Part shown: one piece after another, positions 49,263 to 61,678 of the stretch
How positions within the stretch are numbered: the stretch's first letter is position 1
Layout: each line of letters opens with the position of its first letter
DNA from: Urophycis tenuis
Lineage: Eukaryota > Chordata > Actinopteri > Gadiformes > Phycidae
Assembly (NCBI GenBank): GCA_036785325.1
Contig: JAXIVH010000001.1
Coordinates: 8,755,213 to 8,819,212 of the forward strand
Length of the DNA stretch: 64,000 nucleotides
Direction: 5' to 3'
Position numbers and translations under genes: made by a program
Notes under the pieces: generated by a model
The model's input: only the letters and a program-made list of their open reading frames with translations
Told to the model about the DNA's origin: nothing
The model's database searches: none

Positions 49263-49760
49263 GGCGCTCAGTAAAGGCTTGTTTATTTTGTATTGTACGC
49301 TCTGTCAAAGAGCTGCGATCCCGACGGCTTTGGCGAAATGCAAATTTTTAACAAACAACACCTAAAATGGTATCGTCAATGAACGTTTGGACAACACGCG
49401 TGACAAATGCAAGCCCCCCCCGTCGTCTTATTCGTGCTGATTTTGTGCTAATGACATCGAAAGAAAATAATTTAACACTGAAACAATATCGATACAAAAT
49501 AACATGCAATGGAGTACGCGAATTAAGACTATAACACTCCTGTAGGAGTGTTGGAAATAATCAGGTCAGGATAACCAGCTTGAACGAAAACGGCTAATCG
49601 AAGCACATTTCAACGAGCAGCCTGCGAGATAAACAAAGTCTGTTTTTAACTTTGGAAGTGGCTGGAGTCGAGGCGGAGTCACGTGGACACAGCGCCGGCG
49701 GGGATTGGTTGATACAGGGGGGCAGGTGCCGTCACGCTGACCAATCACACTGCAGCAATC
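49263..49760 (-). promoter_or_regulatory. pdcd4: pdcd4 5' UTR and probable promoter
   Basis: Upstream of the pdcd4 ATG. A minus-strand CCAAT box lies at 49708-49704 and a plus-strand CCAAT at 49741-49745, around GC-rich sequence (AGCGCCGGCGGGG). No TATA box. The start site is inferred to be near 49640-49690; an untranslated first exon is possible. Confidence 0.45.
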
Positions 49761-51261
49761 CATAGCAGGCAGAAGATTAAAAACAACTATTGCAATGGCA
49801 GATGTATGATTCAGACACCCGTTGTCTTTCATTGCTCACACTAAAAGCAATTCCTTTAATAAAAAACAACAACATATGATTTGGCTTAGCGTTAATAATA
49901 ATGCTGGTATTTTTTGTTAAGAAAGACGATCGAAGCAAGCCGTAATATGCATTTTTCTTATATACATAAGTCTGATGGTTCGAAGGCGAAGTCCCATTGT
50001 TTACTGATGCACGCTGGTTTTCACTAAGACCAGCGATGGCGTCACTAGGACCATTTGGATCGCTTCAATTGACCATGGGAGGTTAACCAACGTGTGAGGT
50101 TTTAGCTGTGTTATTTAGCTGTGTTGTCCCCGCCCCCCTACATGAATCCGGTCCGATCGGCCCAACCCAACATGGGTAGCCCAAGCGCTTCTAAAATGAC
50201 GGACGCATCCTGTACGGTAGGGCCAGTTCTCGTTCCACTGTTATTGTGGCTGACACAAAAGGTGACGTATGCACGTCAATATGATTAACATAGCACTACA
50301 GTGCTTATGCTTTCTCACCTCCCCCCATCGTTGTTGAAAATAATCATTCATTAAATGGATAGCACGAGGTACCATTTATTTTTGACACAGGATCCAAAGT
50401 CTCGGTTGAATAAAGAGATGCAAATGTTCATGTAACACAATGGGTAACCTAAAATCAATAAAATACACATTTAAAAAATGCCAAATCAACCGTTACAACA
50501 CAGCTATATCAAAAAGACATGATAGGTGCAAGCAACTAGGCACCAATAAAGTGAATGTATTTATCTGTGAGCATTTACAGTAGAATATGCATCAGGATCT
50601 TCAGTACAATACACAAGAACAGGAAAACAAATGTACAATGGGATTTTTTTCATCTTCTGTACTGACATACTATTGAAAAAGGCCTAGGTTTAGATATCAA
50701 CGCTGATAAATATTATCATGTTAACTAACACCAACAATAATCACCTTTGGCCTCATAATAAGCTGCAATGGTTTTTAATATCACACCACCAATTTTTCTT
50801 TCGTCTTATACATGTATGCTACACGGATAAGAGCAGAAGTCATAATCGCACAATAGGATACCCTCAATGTACACCACATGTTCGCTAATATTACTTTGAA
50901 CTATTCCACCTACAACCACGTAAATGCTGCTAAAAAGTCTACTGTTCACTTGCAGTTCATGTAAGCTAACAGACATTTTGAGTTCTATGTGGAAAAAAAA
51001 CAAAACAGTCCGACATATCCTGTCACAACAGTGTTTTATCTTATTTTATTCCCCTTCTTCTCTGAAACAAACCGGTTTGTGTTTTAACGTTTTTAAAATG
51101 AGATAGTACAAATATAGAATAAATACGATCTGGAAAAAAGGTTAGTCAACAGTCCTTTGCAGTCATTTCTTAGCGAGGTAACAGTCTTACATTGGGCCTT
51201 GGCCTGTCGGTAGTAATGAAAGGGGAGATTGGACACGCACACAAACACACACGCACGCACA

Positions 51262-51320
<59 letters not shown>

Positions 51321-53992
51321 AGCTGCTGGCAAGGCAAGAGAGAGCTAACCACTTTGGCTCAGGTGTCTTGCTGGGCAAACTCAGTATCAGAGCCGGCACA
51401 GATAAGGTTTGCTTTCACCTAATCAGGGAACCTTGAGCCCCAAAAGGCATGCCAACTAAAGAGCCATGTACAATCATTGAGCCATGCCCTTTGCCAAATA
51501 CAGGGCAGTATTACGAGGTAAACTTTTATTTTCTCAACAAGTCCTTTTCTTTTGACAAATGCTCACTCGAACAAGGAAAAAAGGTGTGATTACTATTCTA
51601 TTGCTAAATACTAATTCGGCAAGTCTCGTGGGTGTACTTTGTACTGAGAATATTTTATAAAGAGACTGCTTCTGTGTTGATAGAAAACAAAAGTTCATTT
51701 TTGGTATACGAGTACATACAGCCAAACGGTAGACACATACATAGCAGCACAATGATGACATGGTGTCCAACGCAAAATATATCATCTTCTAGGCACGATA
51801 TACATACTGCAAGAGACAATATTCTTCTTGAAGCCAAACCCAATGAGAAAGAAAGGACTGTTGTGATACTGGGTATTCATCTATTTCTTTTTTTTTTACA
51901 AAAATGTACAGTAGTGAAGAAGCTGTGGAAATTAGAAGAATATTAGGCTTTTCGTTGCCCGCTATATTTCAAATTGATTTGGGAAATCACTCTCTTAATT
52001 ATCTGTTGGGTCATCCTTAAACTACTGCCTTTAGGGTGAAACGAAACCCAGCTACTGTAGACACAAATCGCAGAAAGGTAGGGAAGCTCCAGGCAAATTG
52101 TGATACCTTGATATGGCCCGGGCATACTTTGCAACCCACTCAGCAAATAAAATAGGAAATCCCAAATGCAAAATGTCTTCCAGCCAAAGTGAGTTGCTGA
52201 ATGTATGTTTGTCTTAAAGGAGCCACAGTAAATATCATAGGACAAATGCTCTCTTTTTTTTTGTGTGTTTTTTACAATTTCATTGTCTATACGTTTTAGC
52301 TATTGAACTCAATCAGCTAAGAGCTAAAACAAAAAAATATATCAATCATGTTTCAGAAGTTAAAAACATGACCACATCACATGGTACATCAGACCATTTT
52401 GTCTTACGCATACCATATTCCTACAAAAAGATCACAATAAACATAATCAGAATTGCTTTCCGAGTATCCTCTGCGAAGACTTCACATGCCGTACAAGTTT
52501 GTAATTGTAAACAGTCTCTCTTCTCGTCATTGCAAAAGCATATACAGTACATTCATGTGGTATATGTGGGTGAAAGCTGCGCTAAAAACGCCCACTTCAT
52601 AAACAGTTCCTGCCTCATAAAAAAGTCCATCATTAGGGTAACGGGGAACGAGAGTTGAAATTAGGTTGAAGTTCCCCTAACTAAGCTATTACAAAGGTAA
52701 CTGTGACACAATACGCTTGAATAACAGTCAAAACAACGAGGAACGACTGTAGATCCGTTATAAAGCTCTGTCACCCAAGTACGTCTGTCAATTTGTTTTG
52801 AGTCTTTCTTTTTTTTTTCAGTTGGTGTTCGGCCATCTTGAATGAGGGAGGAAATACACAGTGTGCAAGACATGTACCTTCAGTATGTAAAATGGTTGTT
52901 TCTCTCCCATTAGTGCTATCATTATTGCCTCTGAAAGGAAAAAGAAACGCAACCTAAAGCTGAACCTGATAGCGTATAGGGTCACTACGGAACCGAAAGT
53001 TTTAGATGAGCGTTAGTAAACAAAACATTTGTTAAAGGCAAAATGCTTACAAATGCCATAATTCACAGAACCAATAAATTGCGTCTCTAATTGCCATGAC
53101 AACACGTTGTGGAACTGCACAATTTGGCAGTGATTTCAAAAATTAATTTGTACATTTAAAAAATATTGGAACCGTCAATGTAGTCAACAGTCGATGCAAC
53201 AAATGCAACACATCTAGAAAGTGTTTCTGTTTTACTTTTAATTCAAGTTCACATTAACAGTCGTCCCTTCATCCTCCATAGATCATGTGTAATCTTTATC
53301 TACGTCTTGGTTTGAGAGAAAGGTTTCTCTTGTATACAAACAATAGTCCATCTAGCCTCATTATAGTACAATAAACCGACTGTTCAATAGGGGTGAATGA
53401 GGTTTAAAATGTGGGGATTAATAATTAGTAAATTCTAATAATAATAGTGACTGATCAGCTGGATTCAAAAACAGAGAAGTTGGAAAAGTAAATTATATAA
53501 GAAAATGCATGTGTGTTATGTGTGCATGTGCGTTTGTGTGCGTGTGTGTGTGGGAGTCTGCATATGTGTGAAGCAGGCTTCACATGCCACCGTTGTTTTC
53601 CTTACTTGCAGTGAATTGTAGATACAAAATGGAGGAAATGGGATATAAAAAGAGATCCAGAAGCCATTTCCTTACAGAGTCCGGTCTGTGTGGGAAAAAA
53701 GAAAAGTCCAAGTTTCATGAAAAAAAAAAACAGCCAGTAAAACCCACTTCCCTATTACCCACCCATCCCACGTCACCGATAGCAACATGCTAACACCTCC
53801 TAATTCAGCCTTTTATTTCAAGAGCTTCTGCCAGCTGGGCACCCATTAGGTGAGCCTATCACCCGCTGTTCCCGAACAGCTGAAGGTGCCGCTCGGCCCC
53901 CCGCAGTAAACAGTCCTGACGGCCGGTGGGATTTTTTTTGGGGGGGATGCTTCAATTCTTCCTCACGTGAACCCTGTCCCGAGACCTCCAGC
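49761..53992. other. Probable wbp1 3' UTR and wbp1-pdcd4 intergenic DNA
   Basis: No coding exon. On the minus strand an AATAAA lies at 53817-53812, about 175 nt past the wbp1 stop, so the shortest 3' UTR is small. The low-repeat AT-rich sequence down to about 50340 could belong to a longer 3' UTR; further TTTATT strings occur near 51043 and 50369. (CA)n occurs at 51241-51318. Confidence 0.45.
51236..51319. repeat. (CA)n microsatellite
   Basis: About 80 bp of CA units, with ACGC variants at the left end. Confidence 0.97.
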
Positions 53993-56900
53993 TCATGACG
54001 TTTCCACGGTGACGAGGGCCTTGCCCGCCTGGGGGGGCAGGCCGGGGGGTGAGGTCGTCCCCGGCCACTGGCGCTGACGCCCGCCCGCCACCTCCCGAGC
54101 ACGGAGGGAACAGTCTACGCTGTCGTGCAGGAGCACCCCCACCCCCTCCCCGTCCCCCATCGCCCTCCCTCCTCCTCCTCCTCCTCCTCCTCGTTTCCCC
54201 CGGTTACCGCTTCCGCCCTTCTCCATGGCGGGGTCATCCTCGTGGTCGGCCTCCGTCCGCTTGATGTGGCATCGGCACACCTCGATACCCGAGTCGCCCG
54301 TCAGCCTGCGGTGGCGGAAGTGGTCTTCGTCGTCTTCGTCGTCCTCGTCCTCATCCTCGCCAAGAGCATCCTCCTCTTCTGCTGCTCCTCCTCCTCCTCC
54401 TCCTCCTCCTCCTCGTTTCTCTTCCTCCTTCCAGCTCTGCGATGTCACTTCCTGTTTGCGCGCGGCCTCGCAGCGCTGGTGCTCGAAGAACGCCACGCTG
54501 GAGGAGAAGAGGGCATGTTTGGGAAAGGGCTGAGTGGAGGGCGGCGGGGGAAGGCCGGGGGAGGAGCCCCCCATCTGGTCCCTCCGGTGGACCGCCAACA
54601 CCGCCCCCAGCGGGTCGGCCGGGGCCAGCGGACGGAGCGGAGGGGACGCGGAGGAGGGGGCCGGGGGGGAGGACGAGGAGGAGGGGGCCAGGGTCGGGGA
54701 GAGGATGAGGGGCGAGAGAGGGAAGCGGGGAGGGTGGGGCGGGCGGGGGGGGTTCAGGGACAGCACGGGAAACGACCGCCCCGCGCTGTTAGCGGCGGCG
54801 GCGGCGACGGCTGTGGCAGACGGCGGTGGCAGTCCGCCCCGGGGCGCCCCTACGTCGGGGGCCGGGATCAGGTCGGGCGGTGGGGGGGGCGCCGAACGCC
54901 CGGGCCTGCTGGCCATCGCCATAGCGACGGCCCGGTCGGCGACGTCCCCGGGAGAGGAGCCGCGGCTGCTGTCATAGGTCTCGTCCGTCACCTGCACGGA
55001 GAAGGAGGTGCTGGAGGGGGAGGTGATGGAGCAGGACTCGCAGGAGCAGCTGGTGTAGTTGTCGGAGCTCTGGGAGGAGGTCATGGCGCTCCTGGCGGGG
55101 GTGCGGCCAAGGCTGGGAGGGCAGGGGGCGTGGCCGGGGGGGTAGGGGGCGTGGCTTGGGGGGTAGGAGCCGTGGCTGAGGGGGTAGGAGCCGTGGCTGA
55201 GGGGGTAGGAGCCGTGAGTTGGGGGGTAGGGCCCGGGGTACGGGTATGGAGGGCAGGGAGGGTGAGGGTGGTGGGGGTGGTCAGGGGCGTAGGAGGAGCT
55301 TGGGCCTCCTAGGCCTCCACCTCCTCTACCTGCTCCTCCTCCTCCCCGCAGGGCAAAGACAGAGCTGTAGGGGGGAGGAGGGGTGCAGGGCTGAGCGGCC
55401 ACCTCCTCGTAGGATGGCAGTTTGAAGGAAGCCAGGAAGCCTACGGCGGGAGGAGGATCAGGTCAAACACAAATATCCGGTGATGTTGGTTCCACCAAAC
55501 CTTTCACTCACTTTCAAACACAGAGGCTATAACGTTTGGCTTGCTCTTTACTATGGCTGTTTCTTTACTTTCTGCTGCTATTTTGTCATTTAGCAGAAGC
55601 TTAAATCTTGAAAAGCTTACAATGCAAAACAAAACAGTGGTTTCCTTTTGGGTTTAGCAGTGTAGACATACAGTGTATTAACAGCTTTTGACACATTATT
55701 GAAAGTTAAACTTGAAACCAGCAAACATCTCAACATCAACCGGCCAGCAGACGTTGACTGACTTCAGCTGGCGGTGTGCCGGCCGTCAGTGGCGCACTAC
55801 CAAACCCCTCTCAGTGATGGTGAGCGATGAGCTCATACTTAGGTCCAGCATGGAGGTGGGGTAGTTGCAGGCGCCGTTGTAGGCGATCAGGTTTATCTCT
55901 CTCTGTCTCTGCTGCTGCTGCACCCGCAGCTTGGCCCAGCGGTGGCGGTACGCGCAGAAACAGCTGAACAGGATCACCATGGTCGACAGCAGCCAGAACC
56001 CTACCTCAGCAAACACAGCAGACAAGAGCTTGTGGCCAAACTATCTGTCTATCCAACTATCTGTCGAACTACAGTATATATTCGATTTTTTTTTTACATA
56101 TATATTTCTGGCTGGAGGATTGATAAAAAAAAGTATATCCCCCATATATATAGATGGTTTGATAACGTTTGAAAGATGCTAATTGTACTTAACTATAGCA
56201 CCTCCATGTGGTGGATTAGGGGAAACATATTGCAGCGTCTGGGTTTGCGTCATACCATGTTACAGTTTCAGGTCTCAATTTAAAAATGTCTAATTTCATA
56301 GCTATAACTGCTGTAACTGCATTTCGTTGTCCCTGTACTTGTACTCTGCACAATGACAATAAGGTTGAATCTAATCTAATCTAACATTGAAACAAACAAA
56401 AACGTTTTAACGTTTTTAATTTGGCCTTGGAAGCTTAATATAAAATGGCAATTGGTAATTTAACTGCTTTGAATTTGACTTACACCACAATTCATAATAG
56501 TAGGTGCAGCAGCCCGTCTCGCCACAGCAGTGGCCCGTCTCACAGAGGTAGCCCGGCTTGTTGTTCACCCCGGGACAGTATTTGGGACTGACGATGGGTT
56601 GGCTGCCAGAAGTCGCGTGAAATGTCACCACCTAGTGAGGAAAACACGCAGCTACAATATAACCATGCCATGGCAAGAACAGCTGACATAGAGAAAAATA
56701 TCAAAACAAAGTCAAACAAATCCTCATGATGACTACTCTATAACTAGTCTCGAATCAAATCAAATAAGTCGTACCTTATTCATTAATTCCACATCTGCGT
56801 GTTTGTCGGAAACGGTCACCTGAAACAACAACCAATAAAAAAAGACGCTATTGTCAGTAATTGTCGTTGTGTTGTGGAAGAGACAAATTGCACTGCGTGT

Positions 56901-57015
56901 ACAAAGTGTGTAGTGGGGGTGCGGGCTGTGCGCAGCGTTTTGTACCGTGGAAGTCTCGGTGCCATCCAAGCCCTGCAGGGACATGGTCATCTGTTGAACA
57001 CAAAGCACACACACA

Positions 57016-57057
<42 letters not shown>

Positions 57058-57110
57058 CACACAGACGCACACACACACACATACACACATACACACACAC
57101 ACACACACAG

Positions 57111-57150
<40 letters not shown>

Positions 57151-57766
57151 GCACACAGACACACAGGGGAAAGCTGCCGTTTATATGGCTGACATTTCAA
57201 AATGGAAAGAAATGTCAAGGGGTTAAGGGCACGCTAAATACCAAAGATCGAGTGTGTGCGAGAGATAGAGAGAGGTAGTGAGTGGCAGAGAGAGAGAGAG
57301 GTAAAGAGAGGGGGGAGAGAGAGGTAGAGAGAGAGGGGGGAGAAGTGATTAAATGGAACAAGATGGGAGGGCCTGCAGAAATGGAAGGTAAAGATTAAAA
57401 AAAAGAAAATGGCAGCCAAACAATGCTTAATTGGCAACCGTGTGCCGAAAGAGCACGGGATCAAACCCATTAGACGTGTGAAGGCACACCACAGTCCCAC
57501 CCAGGGCCTGTTGTGGACCCGCGACTCGGTGAGGCTACGTCTCGGCTCCGCTGCGGGGACAGAGCCGGACAGACGCTGTCCTCCGGAGGAGGAGGAGCAG
57601 GAGAAGGCGGACGCTACAGGCTTGAGTTGCTGAGCCCACGTGAGTCCCCGTGAAGGGACTTTCATTTCGCTTCAACAGTGCCCAACACGAGCACCTCATT
57701 GTCGTCGGCCTCACCTCCGACGCCCCCGTGATTCTCTCTCTGCATGCAAGCGAGTGAGCGAGAGAG

Positions 57767-57843
<77 letters not shown>

Positions 57844-60442
57844 AAGGGAAAAAGGGAAAATGCCCCTCTCTGTGCTGATGGAGCAGGGGCCCTTGTAACA
57901 GACAATGTGAGCGTAGGAGCTGCAGGGGGCCTCGCTCTGTGTGCTACACTGTGACTCGCAAACCTCAACGCTTTGTGAGCCGCGGCGGCTGGTGCTGTTG
58001 ACCAAAGATAACACAAAAACACACATACATGCATGCACACAAAGGCACAAAGCGTACCAAACACATTTGTACGCGCGCACGAATACAAATGCAGACACAT
58101 GGGGCCGCACAAGGAACTGCATGTTAATCAAAATCACAAATTTGGCCTTTGCATTTGACTGATCGTGAAAGGTCGCAATCAACAGAGGTGTTTCATTAAA
58201 CAGAATTTGCACACCTGTTACATTAAAATCCAATAACAAACCATTACAACTAATCACTTACGTATACACAGTTGGCACCGCCACCTAATAACGAAATTGA
58301 CTACCTAATTGCAATGGATAGTCAAAATCACGTATCAGGCAAAGTAATCGCAATTATAATGTGCGTCATAATCATGCAGTCCTAATACACACCCACAAGC
58401 ACACATGCTAATGCGTACATAGGCACAAAGGCATATATACACATACACGCATGCAACAACAATCAATGTCATTCAACATTCAAGCTGACCAGCAAAGATA
58501 CTTAAGACACTGCAGTACTGACATCCTATCACTATGGTGGTAATTCTCTAACACAACATGAACAGTACCATCCCACTGTCTGCAATCTATCTTGAGCAAG
58601 AAGCCCAGCACCGAATGAATGACGTTCATCCAAAAATAACTTTTCGGCTGCTGAATGACAATATTTGCCACAGTCCAAAGGACTTCCATATTTATTGGAT
58701 TAGGGTATGACGCCTGCAAAAAGTTCATCCACACTACTGTTACCACTTAACCCGGTGTCTCATGCTTGTTGGGCATATTTTGGCACGTCACCACCCTGAA
58801 AGAGTGATCTCCAGCCGAGCTGTTTGTCCTCGGAGAGAAGAGGGCCTCGCCACGAGACACTGGGGTTTGGTTCCAAAACAAGAGCTAAGAAAAACATTAG
58901 CATGGGAGAGGAGCGCCACTTCATCAGCAGCGGCTATACGGCACGACTGATTGCTCCGAGTGGACGTCATAATAGATGCATTAGGGGCCTGTTTCGCTCT
59001 GATTAGGACTGATTAGCGCGCTGTCTTCTGCTCGTCTCGTTAAGGACGGCGAGTGGGGGAAGTCAGCCCCCCGACTGACACGACCAAATGATTGTTGGGG
59101 GAAAAAACAACAATAACAACAATTCGTGGTGCGTTTTTTTTTTTTTTTTTCTTTTTTCTAAAAGCTCAGTTCTAAAAGCTCTCTAAAGATTATTTGAGAT
59201 AAAGGTTTAAAAAAAGCACGTGCAGAAGGAAGAATGGAACAAAAGCAAAGTGATGTATTTTGGTTTAGGACCACAATCTGACGCAACTAGAAAACATAAA
59301 TAATATAAGTCATTTTTTATATATTTCAGAATTTCATTCTTTTCATTAGTCAAATTTGTTACGAACTTGCTGTGGTCAGACAAAACTAATAGGCCTATGA
59401 TAACTATCCTCATCCGAAATGTTTGTTAAATCTTGCCCCCCCCCCCCCCCCCCCCCCCCCTAGTAGTGGAAAAGACCCAGCAGTGTTCCACTATGTTTAA
59501 TAGCTAATTGTATATTAAATAATTATACAATTCCTTGTCAGGTAATATTTCAGACCGATCCATGTTGGGAACACACCGGGGCGCACGCACAGGTCAGCCG
59601 TCCGCCGCAGCCTTGCACAGCTTGCGCGTTTTCCATCCACCAGCACAACTGTCACGTGGCTTTTTGTGTGTAAACCAAAATACAAAAATACACCAAATAC
59701 AACAAAAAATAAACATTGATGTCGTTTGCACTAGAACTGCGATGATTTCTCAGGACATTTGACACTTTTGTGAGAGGTAATTTATTGGTCAACCTCGAGC
59801 TTTAACGGTAAAGTGTGGAAAACCAATAGAGTGGTGTTTATATATTGAATCTCACTTGAGAATATTGGCCTACTCCTCTTATGGTTGTGCCATCTTTATC
59901 TGTGACTTAGTTCGCGTCTTTACTATGTGTAGTTGTCTGCGTAAATGTGTGTAGATTTCCTGGCGCAATACGGACATTTATCCTCACGGTAATAATGGGG
60001 GACGGGGGACTTGATTAAAGTGCAGTCTTTACCCAACGCAACACATCGCCTCGACATAACAGACAGTAGAAAATATAAACACGAATCGAAGGCGAGCCAC
60101 TATTTATTTGGCTCACTCTCATGCTGGCTGAGACACTGCAGTGCAATGAAATGTTGCGGTCTCGGAAAACGTTGAGCTATAGGCCTACAATTAATGGTTA
60201 AATCGTATTACCAAATTGTTGCTTCATCTTCCAATGAAACACATGCTAGCCTAAATACATGCGACAGTCTGGATGCTGTTTGTCAACACGACAGGCCAGT
60301 GAGGAGGGATGTTTCCCTGCTAGTGGAATCACAGCCCAGCTGTTGACATCATGCGTTTGCAAAAGACAAGATAATGCGTGGACCATGTTACCTCCTCGGC
60401 CTTTAACCCAAGGCAGAACGTCAGCGTTTTCTCCGGATCCAT
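53993..60442 (-). CDS. wbp1: WW domain-binding protein 1, enlarged form
   Basis: Six predicted coding exons: 60442-60392, 56990-56946, 56819-56775, 56631-56484, 56000-55839 and 55440-53993. The joined frame is 632 aa, against about 270 in human. Exons 4-6 are certain: a Cys-rich block (YCPGVNNKPGYLC, CETGHCCGETGCCTYYYELW), one membrane segment at about 97-114 (WWFWLLSTMVILF), a juxtamembrane QQQQRQREINLIAY motif, then LPSY (158-161), PPPPY (171-175) and RRLTGDSGIEVC, all WBP1 hallmarks. PY motifs bind WW domains such as YAP and Nedd4-family ligases. Exons 1-3 (51, 45 and 45 nt, all phase 0) rest on splice signals and an open frame only. The long insertion is rich in Pro, Gly, Ser and acidic residues, with a 7-residue repeat. 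WBP1L is a paralogue but matches less well. Confidence 0.88.
55130..55230. repeat. wbp1: 21-bp coding minisatellite in wbp1
   Basis: Tandem 21-bp units (GGGGGTAGGAGCCGTGGCTG and one more base) encode heptads of the type SHGSYPL on the minus strand. Four to five copies are seen, degenerate at the edges. Confidence 0.85.
56300..56392 (+). mobile_element. Possible non-LTR retrotransposon 3' end
   Basis: GCATTTCGTTGTCCCTGTAC then CACAATGACAATAAGGTTGA ending in three TCTAA-type units. This resembles the 3' end of L2/CR1-like elements with a short terminal repeat. Lies in a wbp1 intron. Confidence 0.5.
57003..57163. repeat. (CA)n microsatellite next to wbp1 exon 2
   Basis: About 160 bp of CA with AGACGCAC interruptions. 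On the transcript it is a UG-rich tract ending about 15 nt before the exon 2 acceptor. Confidence 0.97.
57766..57840. repeat. (GA)n microsatellite
   Basis: About 36 GA units. Confidence 0.98.
59436..59460. repeat. Poly-C homopolymer
   Basis: About 25 C, directly before TAGTAGTGG. Confidence 0.95.
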
Positions 60443-60700
60443 GACAGGAGAGGGATACGGCGCAAAAATACAAAACAAGCGATACGTGACCAGGATGTTA
60501 TTATTCTGCTAAGCCCCCATCTCTCTCCCACTCCTCAGCCGCGGCCTCCCCTTTCGCCATTCCTCCTGTGCGTAAAAACAAAAACGCCTCGCAGCCGCTG
60601 CTGTGGAGAAGCCGCCAATCCCAAAACGTTATTTGGCTGAGACCGGAAACTATTCCGATGAAAACGTCACTACGGTCGCTCGCCAGATGTTTGTTATATC
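60443..60700 (-). promoter_or_regulatory. wbp1: wbp1 promoter and 5' UTR (inferred)
   Basis: Upstream of the predicted first coding exon. GC-rich, with CAGCCGCGGCC, a YY1-like ATGGCG on the minus strand (about 60560) and an Ets core CCGGAAAC at about 60643. No TATA box. Its character supports an exon 1 at 60442-60392. Confidence 0.5.
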
Positions 60701-61428
60701 GGCGAAATTCTACGCTCCACTATTTTCGAGATAAGGCCGGGATGCATGATGTCATGCATTTCCAGCCCACAAACTACTTGGGAAGAAGAGCAGCGCCCTT
60801 GATTGGACAGAGCGCATAGCAACAGCAGCAGATTGTTTTATTACTTCATTCTAGCACGCCGTCGACGCTCCAAGGAAATTATTTCTCGAGACACGACTAT
60901 ATAGTGGAGCGATCTGCTGACGAGGATTCTTTATGCGACCAAACAGTCGAATCATTTAATGCCTGGCCCGACCGTGCCAATTCCTTGGCTGGTCGATTTT
61001 CACGCATAACAACTTGATATTTCTAATGTCCACAATGTTTTTTTTAACAAGTCTGATTTATGTTTCATCCAAAATGGGTCATTGATTTCCCCCCGGATAA
61101 TCTCATTGTCCACTGTTCTAGATTGTTGGCAGTAGGCCTAAAAATCGGACGACGTGCACCACATCCAACTTGGCAGTCGGGAGTAAGGCGTATTGTGTTT
61201 GTTCGTCACTAGAGGGCAGTAGACAACGTGATTTGGATATTTGCCCCTTGCCTTGACGTCAAGTTCCCAAAAGTTGCTCGTTAACATGTGTCCGTGTTAT
61301 TAAGGACTCTTTTGACTTAAAATGAGCTTATATTTATATCAATGTATTTACTCAGTTTGTATGTATGTGTATGTGTGCTCGTATATGCGGTGCGGCAGGT
61401 GTCTGTGTGCGCATGTGTGTACCTGCAT

Positions 61429-61503
61429 ATGTGTGTGTGTGTGTGTGTGTGTGGGGGGGGGGGGGTCAAGTCTCTTGCGTGTGCATGCGTGCATATCTCC
61501 ATA

Positions 61504-61556
<53 letters not shown>

Positions 61557-61585
61557 TGTGTGTGTGTGGGTGTGTGTGTCTGTGT

Positions 61586-61677
<92 letters not shown>
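61429..61677. repeat. (GT)n microsatellites with poly-G
   Basis: GT units at 61431-61452, G run at 61453-61465, then about 170 bp of GT with TCTG interruptions from 61505. Confidence 0.97.

Positions 61678-61678
<1 letters not shown>

Larger units (their letters stand above)
57164..60391 (-). other. wbp1: wbp1 intron 1 (remainder)
   Basis: No further exon recognised. Contains GA-rich sequence at 57255-57342, (GA)n at 57766-57840, poly-T near 59134-59150 and poly-C at 59436-59460. Confidence 0.6.

Noticed and set aside
54125..55312. 395-residue open frame on the plus strand
   Set aside because: Antisense to the low-complexity last exon of wbp1; the composition is a mirror of that exon.
57440..57500. 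Possible tRNA B box on the minus strand
   Set aside because: GGGTTTGATCCC is present, but no A box at the right distance and no SINE tail.
57535..58257. 240-residue frame on the minus strand
   Set aside because: Its centre is a translated (CT)n/(GA)n repeat, and it lies in wbp1 intron 1 without coding signatures.
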